The translations under genes were made by a program, and so were the position numbers. The notes beneath the pieces were generated by a model that searched no databases, was not told the origin of the DNA, and saw nothing but the letters and a program-made list of their open reading frames with translations. A DNA stretch of 6,632 bases from an uncultured Verrucomicrobiota bacterium (GTDB taxonomy: Bacteria; Verrucomicrobiota; Verrucomicrobiae; Opitutales; Opitutaceae), in contig CAMLNJ010000170.1 in the NCBI GenBank assembly GCA_946481225.1, positions 1-6,632 of the forward strand. The letters are read 5' to 3'. Shown in pieces: positions 1 to 6,042 of this stretch. Numbering within the stretch: position 1 is the stretch's first letter; every line of letters starts with the position of its first letter.

Positions 1-77
1 AACGCCAGCTCGCCCACGAGTTCGGCGAAAGCCCCGTCGACCGCGTCATCTGCGGCGGCCGCCTGCTTCCGCGTTGA
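1..77 (+). CDS. C-terminal end of an unidentified protein (partial)
   Basis: Reading from base 3, an open frame gives RQLAHEFGESPVDRVICGG followed by RLLPR and a TGA stop at 75-77. Almost every codon ends in C or G, matching the codon use of the clear genes nearby, so this is probably the tail of a real gene that starts outside the window. Only 24 residues are visible and the family cannot be named. A tail of the type GGRLLPR is reminiscent of the last strand of LacI/GalR-type sugar-binding regulators, but that is a weak resemblance. The gene runs towards the beta-helix gene, so the two converge on the 137-bp spacer that follows. Confidence 0.5.
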   Translation, partial: RQLAHEFGESPVDRVICGGRLLPR

Positions 78-151
78 GCGCCAAGGGCCTGTTTGCTTCC
101 GCTGTCCCAGTGGACGGCCGGTCCCTCCGCCCGTGGATCGATCTCCAAGCC

Positions 152-173
152 GCGGGCACAGGGACGTGCCCGC
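152..173. repeat. Perfect hairpin in convergent spacer (possible REP-like element)
   Basis: GCGGGCAC (152-159) and GTGCCCGC (166-173) are perfect reverse complements around a 6-nt loop, AGGGAC. The hairpin sits between two converging genes. It has no T-run on either side, so it is not a textbook intrinsic terminator, though it could stall or protect transcript 3' ends. The short, GC-only palindrome and its place between convergent genes fit a dispersed palindromic (REP-type) repeat. With only one copy in the window, that remains inference. Nothing else gene-like is seen in 78-214. Confidence 0.5.
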
Positions 174-214
174 CCACCTTGGGGTGAAAGTCTAAACCCA
201 CGGAGCCGTTGGTA

Positions 215-1153
215 TTACTGGCAGGTGACGTTGGCGTAGGAACCGCTGCCGCTGACCCACCAGCAGGACGGGGTGTTTTTCACCCAGCCGGATTCGACCT
301 TGGTCTGGGAGCAGTCTTGTATCCAAACTCCCACGTCGTTGCAGGAGCTGGCTTCCAGGCGGTTGACGGTGCCGTTGGCGCTGCCGGTGAGGCTGAAGAA
401 GCCGCGACCGCAACTGGTGGAAACCACGGTGCCGGAGGCGAGGGTGTTGTTGTTGCTGTTGGCGAGGCGGTAGCCGGCGTAGCCGCCGTTGGGCGTGCAG
501 CGGGTGGCGTTCACGTTGGTCACGTTGCCGCCGCTCGTCTGGTTGAAGAGGAGGCCGCAGCCGCCGGAGCGGTCGGTGGCGGTGACGGTGCCGAGGGTGG
601 CGGTGTTGATGCCCATGGTTTCGACGCCGTGGCTGCCGGATTTGGTGCAGTTGGGGCTGCCGCCGTTGAAGTTCGATCCGGAGCCGCCGGCGCAGTTGTC
701 GATGCGCATGAGGATGCCGCCGCCGCCGGAGATCCCGCTGAAGGTTTGTCCGGAGGTCGTTTGGAAATACATGCCATACCAGGGCGATCCGGAGATGACC
801 AGGTTGGTGGCGCCGACGTTGCGGCAATTGCGCGCACGGATAACGCCGCCGTTGTAGTTGCTGGAGATCGTGTAGCCGTTGCCGTTGAAGGTGGTGTCGT
901 TCCAGAGGCCGAGGTTTTTGCCGATGCTGGCGCTGGCCCGGAGGTTGATGACACCGCCGCCCATCCGGGATTGGCAGGCGTCGCTGGCGGCGACCATGTC
1001 GGAGCCGGTGTAGACGGTGACGCCGTCGACCTTTCCGGTCCAGGTGGCGCCGGACTTGGTGAGCTCGCCGGTGCCGGCGAAGAGCGAAACGGTGGACGAG
1101 AACAAGGCGGCGAGGGCCGCGAGGAGCTGGATCTGACGGGGTATGGAGTTCAT
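215..1153 (-). CDS. Secreted right-handed parallel beta-helix protein
   Basis: This 312-aa protein begins with a Sec-type signal peptide: a short polar/basic start (MNSIPRQIQ), a hydrophobic stretch at residues 10-25, and probable cleavage after LFA (about residue 26). The mature part is rich in Gly, Asn, Ser and Thr, with repeated short strand-turn units such as GLWNDTTFNGNGYTIS, GVIRARNC, GMYFQTTSG, GLLFNQTSGGNVTNV and GVWIQDCSQTKVESG. This is the pattern of a parallel beta-helix (pectate-lyase-like fold). Such proteins are typically polysaccharide lyases, hydrolases or binders, but no catalytic motif can be assigned, so enzyme activity is unproven. Eleven cysteines suggest disulfides and an extracytoplasmic location. 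No membrane anchor or PEP-CTERM tail is present, so it is probably released. An upstream in-frame ATG at 1240 would add 29 residues and bury the signal peptide, so 1153 is preferred. A recognisable Shine-Dalgarno sequence is lacking; the leader has only an A-rich AAGAAAA. The gene has its own promoter (see 1331-1339) with a palindrome shared with the PEP-CTERM gene. Confidence 0.85.
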   Translation of the reverse strand: MNSIPRQIQLLAALAALFSSTVSLFAGTGELTKSGATWTGKVDGVTVYTGSDMVAASDACQSRMGGGVINLRASASIGKNLGLWNDTTFNGNGYTISSNYNGGVIRARNCRNVGATNLVISGSPWYGMYFQTTSGQTFSGISGGGGILMRIDNCAGGSGSNFNGGSPNCTKSGSHGVETMGINTATLGTVTATDRSGGCGLLFNQTSGGNVTNVNATRCTPNGGYAGYRLANSNNNTLASGTVVSTSCGRGFFSLTGSANGTVNRLEASSCNDVGVWIQDCSQTKVESGWVKNTPSCWWVSGSGSYANVTCQ

Positions 1154-1301
1154 CTGGGGTTTTCTTAGGCGCCGCTTGAAGGAGCGATGCTTGGACGGCG
1201 TGTCGCACGGCAAACTCAGGGAGAGGTTCGCCAAAAGCATCTGACGGAGAACGAGGCGGCTTCCGTTTTCCGAGACTGGGGTGGGGTGGGGAAATGGCTT
1301 T

Positions 1302-1319
1302 CGCGGCGGGGGAGCCGCG
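1302..1319 (-). other. 5'-leader hairpin of the beta-helix mRNA
   Basis: CGCGGC (1302-1307) and GCCGCG (1314-1319) form a perfect 6-bp stem. On the mRNA the loop reads TCCCCC. If the predicted start site near 1324 is right, the hairpin begins about five nucleotides into a roughly 171-nt leader. It could be a 5'-end stabiliser or an RNA regulatory element. The leader continues with three tandem CCCCA units (1278-1291 on the complementary strand are G4-T-G4-T-G4). No riboswitch family is recognised. Confidence 0.4.
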
Positions 1320-1330
1320 CGCCGACGATC

Positions 1331-1339
1331 AATCTAGCA
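1331..1339 (-). promoter_or_regulatory. Predicted extended -10 promoter of the beta-helix gene
   Basis: On the minus strand, TGC-TAGATT (1339 to 1331) fits an extended -10 element (TGn followed by a TAnnnT hexamer). No good -35 hexamer lies 16-18 bp upstream: the segment reads GGTTAT. This suggests the promoter needs an activator. The predicted transcription start is near 1324. The TGCTAGA core and its distance from the upstream palindrome are repeated exactly before the PEP-CTERM gene. The rest of 1154-1448 holds the leader and no gene. No clear terminator for the regulator gene was seen between 1448 and 1377, so some read-through from the two-component operon is possible. Confidence 0.55.
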
Positions 1340-1361
1340 TTTTCTCCCCCCGAATAACCAT

Positions 1362-1375
1362 CGGATGAACATCCG
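1362..1375 (-). promoter_or_regulatory. Palindromic operator, copy 1 (CGGATGTTCATCCG)
   Basis: This is a perfect inverted repeat with 6-bp arms (CGGATG / CATCCG) around TT. The same GGATGTTCATCC core, with CC before its first G, occurs upstream of the PEP-CTERM gene, and in both places it ends exactly 23 nt before TGCTAGA. Measured from the predicted start site its centre is near -44.5. That is close to where activators contact RNA polymerase at class II promoters, including many LuxR-domain regulators. The protein that binds it is not shown by the sequence; the adjacent response regulator is the obvious candidate. Confidence 0.6.
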
Positions 1376-1448
1376 GGCCCGCTTGGGCTGGGGTGCCGGG
1401 TGCGCCGCCGGTGGCCTGGGCAACGCGAGCCTGCGGCCGTCTCCCCGC

Positions 1449-2084
1449 TCAGTTGGCGCGGAGTTTCAGGACCGCCTCGGTGCGCGTGCGGACGTGAAGT
1501 TTCCGGTAGATGGCCTCGACGTGAAAATTGATCGTGCTCGGGCTGAGGCCGAGCTCGGCGGCGACCTCTTTGTAGAGCAGGCCGCGGGCGAGGTTTTCGA
1601 GCACTTCGCGTTCGCGCGAGGTGAGCGACTCGAGCTCGTTGTTGGATTGGGGCGAGCGATGAAAATGGGCCACGACGAGGCGCGCGACGTGGGTGGACAT
1701 GGGCGCGCCGCCGGAGGCGACCTCCTTGATGGCGCGAACGATCTCGGCGGGACGCGAGCGCTTGAGGAGGTAGCCGTTTGCGCCGGCCCGGAGGGCGTTG
1801 AAGATGAGCTCGCTGTTGTCGTAGGTGGTGAGGATGAGCACGTGCAGCCCCGGGTGCGCGGCCTTGAGCGCGGCGGTGCAATCGATGCCGCTGCGACCGG
1901 GCAGCTCGATGTCCACGACCAAGACGTCGGGGGAAACGCGCGGGACCTCGCGCTCGGCCTCCTCGGCGGAGCCGTAGGCGCCGACGCTCTCGAGCCCGGG
2001 CTCGCGGGCGATGATGCGCACGAGGCTCTCGCGGGTGAGGGCGTCATCCTCCACCAAGGCGACGCGCAGGGGTTTCTTCGTCAT
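1449..2084 (-). CDS. LuxR/NarL-family DNA-binding response regulator
   Basis: This 211-aa protein has the normal length and layout for the family. Residues about 6-120 are a CheY-like receiver with the acidic pocket E12-D13-D14, the phospho-acceptor D58 in VVDIELPGRSG, the switch T86 in LILTTYDN, Y105 and the invariant K108. Residues about 152-208 are a LuxR-type helix-turn-helix: LTSREREVLENLARGL, then KEVAAELGLSPSTINFHVEA leading to IYRKLHVRTRTEA. All key phosphotransfer residues are present. The ATG chosen overlaps the stop of the kinase gene in an ATGA junction; an ATG nine codons upstream (2111) would begin inside the kinase reading frame and is less likely. The gene is translationally coupled to the kinase, its likely phosphodonor. 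It probably acts as a transcription activator of nearby secreted-protein genes, judging from the shared palindrome upstream of both flanking genes (inference). Confidence 0.93.
   Translation of the reverse strand: MTKKPLRVALVEDDALTRESLVRIIAREPGLESVGAYGSAEEAEREVPRVSPDVLVVDIELPGRSGIDCTAALKAAHPGLHVLILTTYDNSELIFNALRAGANGYLLKRSRPAEIVRAIKEVASGGAPMSTHVARLVVAHFHRSPQSNNELESLTSREREVLENLARGLLYKEVAAELGLSPSTINFHVEAIYRKLHVRTRTEAVLKLRAN
2081..2084 (-). other. ATGA start/stop overlap coupling kinase and regulator
   Basis: On the minus strand the four bases ATGA contain the start codon of the response regulator (2084-2082) and the TGA stop of the histidine kinase (2083-2081). Such overlaps usually mean translational coupling. 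Here the overlap fixes the regulator's start codon and shows that the two genes are one transcription unit. Confidence 0.9.
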
Positions 2085-5071
2085 GGGGCGAGGGGATCGA
2101 TACGCGGCCACGGAACGCTGAGCAAGAGACGGGTTCCGTCGGCGCCGCTTTCGATCCGGGCCTCGCCGCCCAAGGCGCCGGCGCGCTCGCGCAGGTGGCG
2201 CAGGCCGTTGCCCGAGTCCGAGGCCGCGACGGGATCGAAACCATGGCCGTTGTCGGTGATGACGAGCGCGAGCCGATCGGGAGAAAGGGTGACGCCGAGG
2301 CGGAGTTCGGAGGCGCCGGAATACTTCACGGCGTTGTTGAGCACTTCCTTTACGATCAGGAGCACGTGGTGGCGGAAGTCGGGAGTGAGCGGGCGGGCGG
2401 GGACGTCGATGGGAAAGTCGACGCGATGGCGGATCTCAGTGGGTTTAAGAAAATCCTCCGTGTAGCGCACGAGGTAGTGGAGCAGGCTGTCGAGCGTGTC
2501 GTGGCGCGGATCGGCGGCCCAGACGACGGCATCGAGGCCATCGACCGCCTGGCGCGCGGCCTCGGCGAGCTGGGCGACACAGTCGGGCGAAGAGGGCGCG
2601 AAGTCGGCGAGCAGGGAAATCTGGGTGAGATTGGCGCCGACCTGATCGTGGAGATCGCGCGCGAGGCGGGCGCGTTCCTGTTCGACGGCGTGGCGTTGCT
2701 CGAGGGCGCGCATGCGGGCCTGAAAGCGGCGGCGCACGAGATGACGAACGCCGATGGCGAGCGCGGCGGCGGCGGCGAGCGCGGCGGCGAGGCGGAACCA
2801 ATGCGTCTCCCACCAGGCGGGGCGCACGGAGAAAGCGAGCGAGGCCGGGCCGGGCAACCACGGGCCGTCGCCGTCCGCGGCTTGGACCTCGAAGCGGTAG
2901 GCGCCGGGCGGCAGGCGCGTGAACACGGCAGTGCGCTGGGTCTCGGCTTGAATCCAGTCCGCGTCCGATTCGCGCAGACGGTAGCGAAACCGCACGCGCT
3001 CGGGAGTGGAAAGGAGCGGAAGCGTGTAGCGGATCTCGAGCGCGCCGGCTTGCGGCGGAAGAGCGAGGGGAGCGGCCTCGTCAAGGACGAGGGGCCGGCC
3101 GCCGAGGGAAACACGCTCGATGCGAACGCGGACGCCGGACGAGTGGGCCGGACGAGGCGGCAAGGGCGGACCTATCTCCAGGACGCCGCGGGTGGTGGCG
3201 AACCAGAGGTGAGCGTCGCGCGTGCGAGCCACGCTGTTTTGGTATCCGTTGACAAAGACCGCGGCCGGCACGCCCTCGGCCCGATCCGGGTCCAAGAACG
3301 GAATCGGACGGGCAGGTTGTTCAAGGGCGGCGAGGAGGTCGGCATGGGCGATGCCCAGCAGGCCTTGATCGCCGGTGCCGATCCAAATTTCGCCGTCGGC
3401 GCCGAAGGCGAAGGAACGGATGTCGCCGAGAGGAAGCCCCGCCCCGGCCGGAACCATGCGAGCGGAGCCGTCTTTCCAGCGAAAGAGGCCGGCCCGGCGA
3501 ACGCCTATCCACAGCGCGCCATCCGCTTCTGGAACGATGAACTGTATGTTGTTACCTGATACAATGTCCGGAAGGGGGACATCGATAAATCCAGAGGCGT
3601 CGGCGGAACGGAAAAGGCGGCCGGCCTCGGTGCCGGCCCAGATCTGGCCGTCGGCGGATTGGGCCAGGGCGCGCACGGAAAGGAGGCCTGCGTCGGTGGG
3701 GATGAACGCGCAAGCGCCGGTGGCGGCGGAGCGGCGGATGAGGGCCCCCTCGTGAGTTGCCAGCCAAAGATCGCCGGCGCGATCCACGAGCAGGCTGGAG
3801 ATAGAACGCTGCGGGAGGTCGGAGAAGAAGCCCCCGTCGCGCCAGCCGAGCAGGCCGGTGCTGGTGCCGATCCACACCCCGCCGGCGGGGTCGGGGCAGA
3901 GCGCGGTGGTGATACCGTTGATTAGGCCTGAGCCCCAGCCCGGGAGGCGCGAGAAAGTGTGATTCTCCGAGGTGACGGCGCGCACGGGCGGATAACGGAA
4001 GGGGGCGAGCCAGAGGCGATGGCTCGCGTCGGCGGCGACCGAGACCACGTGATCGTTGCGCGCGTCGGCGCCGGCCTGGTGAAGCGCGAAACGGCTTCGG
4101 CGAATCCGCTCGAGGCCCCCGCCGCGGGTGCCGGCCCAGAGATTGCCCTCCCGATCCTCGGTGACGAAGACGACGTCGTTGTGGGCGGTCGGGACGCGGG
4201 TGAAGCGCCCGTCGCGCCAGCGGACGAGGCCCACGCCGGTGGTGGCCAGCCAGAGGTCGCCCGAAGCGTCCTCGTGCATCTGGTTGACCGCGCGCGGTCC
4301 TTCGATGGGAGCGATGTCGGCCACGCGGACGCGCGATCCGGTTTCGTGGTATTTCTCCAATACATCATAGCGGGTCACCCACATGCCGCCGTCGCGGGCG
4401 GGGGCGATCTGGTGGGCTTGCCAGCTGGGGCCGGGGGCGGCGAGGCGTGGCTGGTCGCCCTCGAACCAGCCGACGGCGCGCTCGTTGGCGAACCAGATCC
4501 GGCCGTTGGCGGCGGCGCGCACCATCGGGACGCCGCTGGCGACGATGCCCTCTTTTTCCCCGAACCGCGCGAGAACGCCCTGCTTCCATCGGAACACGGC
4601 CGACGAAGCGTGGCAGGTGAACCAGGGCGCGCCCTCGCCGTCTTCGGCAAAGGACCGCAGACCTTCGCGCAAATCGGCGTGATCAATGCCGGAAACAGCG
4701 ATTTCGAAACCTCCCGTCGAGAGGCGGGCAAGGCCGACGTCGCGCACGCCCACCCAGATGGCGCCGTCCTTGGCGGCGAAAACTCCGCCGACGAAAGCCG
4801 CGCTCGCGGGCCAGGCGGGATCGGGCGGGACGGCGGTGAAGTGGATGCCGTCGAATCGCATGAGGCCCTTGGCGGTGGTGATCCAGAGATAGCCGCCCGG
4901 GCCTTGCGCGGCCCCGCGGACGTCGTTGTCGGCCAGGCCTTGGTCGGTTTCCCAGGTGCGGACCAGGCAGCCGCGCGCCGTAGGCAGCCCGGCCGCGCCG
5001 GAAGATTCGGCCCGGGTCAGTGGAAGCGCGCCGAGCAGAAGCACGACGGCGAGAATGCGGACCGGGGACAC
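2081..5071 (-). CDS. Periplasmic two-propeller sensor histidine kinase (Reg_prop / Y_Y_Y / HisKA_3 / HATPase_c)
   Basis: From a GTG start at 5071 the protein has 996 residues. Residues 1-21 are a signal peptide (MSPVRILAVVLLLGALPLTRA). Residues about 45-630 hold fourteen W-containing blade motifs of the Reg_prop type, for example GYLWITTAKGLMRF, GDLWLATTGVGLVRW, GNLWAGTRGGGLERI, GEIWIGTGDQGLLGI and AHLWFATTRGVLEIG, so two complete seven-bladed propellers. Residues about 692-752 are a Y_Y_Y domain (RFRYRLRESDADW, LPPGAYRFEVQAADGDG). A membrane helix spans about 759-779, followed by a charged coiled segment. HisKA_3 carries H808 (ARDLHDQVGANLTQI). HATPase_c has the N box (KEVLNNAVKY, N912), G1 box (DNGHGFD, D940) and G2 box (GNGLRHLRERAG). 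It should sense an extracytoplasmic ligand, in known relatives often an oligosaccharide, and phosphorylate the regulator encoded next to it. It lacks the fused receiver and AraC domain of Bacteroides hybrid systems. The frame is open back to an ATG at 5206, but that start lies upstream of the terminator of the preceding gene and gives no signal peptide, so GTG 5071 is preferred. The frame is intact throughout. Confidence 0.93.
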   Translation of the reverse strand: MSPVRILAVVLLLGALPLTRAESSGAAGLPTARGCLVRTWETDQGLADNDVRGAAQGPGGYLWITTAKGLMRFDGIHFTAVPPDPAWPASAAFVGGVFAAKDGAIWVGVRDVGLARLSTGGFEIAVSGIDHADLREGLRSFAEDGEGAPWFTCHASSAVFRWKQGVLARFGEKEGIVASGVPMVRAAANGRIWFANERAVGWFEGDQPRLAAPGPSWQAHQIAPARDGGMWVTRYDVLEKYHETGSRVRVADIAPIEGPRAVNQMHEDASGDLWLATTGVGLVRWRDGRFTRVPTAHNDVVFVTEDREGNLWAGTRGGGLERIRRSRFALHQAGADARNDHVVSVAADASHRLWLAPFRYPPVRAVTSENHTFSRLPGWGSGLINGITTALCPDPAGGVWIGTSTGLLGWRDGGFFSDLPQRSISSLLVDRAGDLWLATHEGALIRRSAATGACAFIPTDAGLLSVRALAQSADGQIWAGTEAGRLFRSADASGFIDVPLPDIVSGNNIQFIVPEADGALWIGVRRAGLFRWKDGSARMVPAGAGLPLGDIRSFAFGADGEIWIGTGDQGLLGIAHADLLAALEQPARPIPFLDPDRAEGVPAAVFVNGYQNSVARTRDAHLWFATTRGVLEIGPPLPPRPAHSSGVRVRIERVSLGGRPLVLDEAAPLALPPQAGALEIRYTLPLLSTPERVRFRYRLRESDADWIQAETQRTAVFTRLPPGAYRFEVQAADGDGPWLPGPASLAFSVRPAWWETHWFRLAAALAAAAALAIGVRHLVRRRFQARMRALEQRHAVEQERARLARDLHDQVGANLTQISLLADFAPSSPDCVAQLAEAARQAVDGLDAVVWAADPRHDTLDSLLHYLVRYTEDFLKPTEIRHRVDFPIDVPARPLTPDFRHHVLLIVKEVLNNAVKYSGASELRLGVTLSPDRLALVITDNGHGFDPVAASDSGNGLRHLRERAGALGGEARIESGADGTRLLLSVPWPRIDPLAP

Positions 5072-5100
5072 GGCGGAACGGTGGAGCGAACGTATCCGCG

Positions 5101-5121
5101 GCGCAAATTCACCTTTTGCGC
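5101..5121 (-). promoter_or_regulatory. Inverted repeat upstream of the kinase gene (possible operator)
   Basis: GCGCAAA (5101-5107) and TTTGCGC (5115-5121) are perfect reverse complements separated by 7 nt. The 21-bp element ends 29 nt before the proposed GTG start of the kinase, in the only 78 bp available for its promoter between the upstream terminator and the start codon. Its size and symmetry suit a dimeric regulator. It does not resemble the GGATG-TT-CATCC palindrome, so it is probably bound by a different protein. No convincing -10/-35 pair could be fixed beside it. Confidence 0.45.
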
Positions 5122-5149
5122 GCGGAGGAAGTAACGTTGGGCGCGCGTG

Positions 5150-5181
5150 AAAAGAAAACCAGACCCCGCGAGGAGTCTGGT
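5150..5181 (-). terminator. Intrinsic terminator of the PEP-CTERM gene
   Basis: Read on the minus strand, ACCAGACTCC, loop TCGC and GGGGTCTGGT form a 10-bp stem with one G-T wobble and a tetraloop. The T-rich tract TTTTCTTTT follows directly. This is a textbook rho-independent terminator about 50-80 nt after the PEP-CTERM stop codon. It separates that gene from the two-component operon, which therefore needs its own promoter. Confidence 0.85.
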
Positions 5182-5184
5182 CGA

Positions 5185-5198
5185 GGGAGCCTGCTCCC
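5185..5198 (-). terminator. Accessory hairpin just before the terminator
   Basis: GGGAG-CAGG-CTCCC on the minus strand forms a second, smaller stem-loop three nucleotides before the intrinsic terminator stem. It has no T-tract of its own. It may help pausing or protect the mRNA 3' end; together the two make a tandem-hairpin terminator. Confidence 0.5.
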
Positions 5199-5227
5199 AA
5201 CCCCAAAAATGTTGAGCGACGCCTATT

Positions 5228-5959
5228 TCACTTCGCGGCGCGGCGGCGGAGGACGACGCAGCCGAGGGCCGCGAGGCCGCCGAACGTAGCGAAGGCGGAG
5301 GGCTCGGGAACGGCGGAGGCGGTGCCCGTGACAAGGTAGTTGTCGAAGTTCACGGTGCCGTTGCCGGCATGCACGCCGAGGACGCCCACGCCGGTGATGG
5401 TGCCGGACAGATCGGCGCCCGCGGTCGAGCCGATGCTGGCGGGGCTGTTGTTGGCGCCGGTGCCGGAGACGGTGAGGGTCTGCCAGTTGGCCGCGGCCGG
5501 GTCGAAGGCGAGCGACTTGGTCGTGAAGGCGGCGGTGGGATTGCCGAGGAACGTGGTGGAGGCATACCACGAGCCGTTATCGACCTGGACGATGAAACGC
5601 GCGTTGGCGGTGGCCGCGCCGAAGCCGGAGCTGATGTCGACGGAGAAGGTGAGGCCGGTGAACGCGTCGATGGCGAAGGCGGTGAAACCACCGCTCATCG
5701 ACGAAGTGGTGTAGAACGCCTCGCTGGCCGTCGCGTTGGCGTAGGAGAAGACAGCGTTGTTGCCGCCGCCCGCGGCATAGAGGCGGGTGTTTGCCGTGCC
5801 GATGATATCGTTTGCCCAACCGACGGTGGAGAGGGCGGTGTTGGCGCCGACGCCGACGCCGAAGTCTTCGGCGAAGATCGTGGCGGCGTGAGTCGAGGTT
5901 GCAAACAAGGCCAAAAGCCCGAGGGCTGCTGCGGAGAGAGGGCGGGGGCGAGGGTTCAT
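5228..5959 (-). CDS. PEP-CTERM sorting-domain secreted protein
   Basis: This 243-aa protein has a signal peptide (basic MNPRPRP, hydrophobic residues 8-20, probable cleavage after STHA at residue 25). At the C terminus is a classic PEP-CTERM tail: VPEP at 217-220, a hydrophobic helix (about 222-237) and RRR at 238-240. Such tails are recognised by an exosortase (EpsH/XrtA-type) that processes and sorts proteins to the surface or exopolysaccharide; no exosortase gene is in the window. The central part starts with TIFAEDFGVGVG and ends with TVNFDNYLVTG, is rich in Gly, Ala, Ser, Thr and aromatics, and lacks cysteine. It resembles a beta-sandwich (jelly-roll, carbohydrate-binding-like) domain, but no family is recognised. 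An in-frame ATG at 6010 exists but would lie upstream of the predicted transcription start, and it lacks a signal peptide; 5959 is preferred. The gene has its own promoter and a strong terminator. It shares its upstream palindrome with the beta-helix gene, pointing to co-regulation. Confidence 0.88.
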   Translation of the reverse strand: MNPRPRPLSAAALGLLALFATSTHAATIFAEDFGVGVGANTALSTVGWANDIIGTANTRLYAAGGGNNAVFSYANATASEAFYTTSSMSGGFTAFAIDAFTGLTFSVDISSGFGAATANARFIVQVDNGSWYASTTFLGNPTAAFTTKSLAFDPAAANWQTLTVSGTGANNSPASIGSTAGADLSGTITGVGVLGVHAGNGTVNFDNYLVTGTASAVPEPSAFATFGGLAALGCVVLRRRAAK

Positions 5960-6010
5960 GCGGAAGCGGGAGATTGGGACGGGGTGGCGGACTTCGTGAT
6001 GGCGGAGCAC

Positions 6011-6019
6011 ACTCTAGCA
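6011..6019 (-). promoter_or_regulatory. Predicted extended -10 promoter of the PEP-CTERM gene
   Basis: On the minus strand TGC-TAGAGT (6019 to 6011) fits an extended -10 box, preceded by AAAT. No good -35 hexamer lies at the usual distance (the segment reads GGCGGA). The predicted start near 6004 gives a leader of about 45 nt. The TGCTAGA-N-TG core matches the beta-helix promoter base for base, and TGG and AAA within the 23-nt gap are also at the same positions in both. Confidence 0.55.
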
Positions 6020-6042
6020 ATTTGGGCCGGTGGTCCGCCACT

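Noticed and set aside
209..1168. Long plus-strand open frames opposite the beta-helix gene
   Set aside because: The translation is a monotonous Gly/Ala/Val-rich shadow of GC-rich codons. The minus-strand reading has a signal peptide, a beta-helix pattern and a promoter.
1278..1312. Canonical G-quadruplex on the plus strand
   Set aside because: Three G4 runs are tightly spaced, but the fourth run is 16 nt away, beyond the usual loop limit. Kept only as a side remark.
1377..1448. Terminator downstream of the response regulator
   Set aside because: GC-rich sequence allows small stems, but no clean long stem followed by a T-tract was found.
2195..3559. Plus-strand 454-aa open frame opposite the kinase
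   Set aside because: It has no recognisable domains and is antisense to conserved kinase and propeller motifs; a GC-driven shadow frame.
6016..6042. Sigma-54 promoter (TGG ... TTGCT) upstream of the PEP-CTERM gene
   Set aside because: TGG and TTGCT are present, but GG and GC are about 21 nt apart instead of the required 12, so a -24/-12 promoter does not fit.
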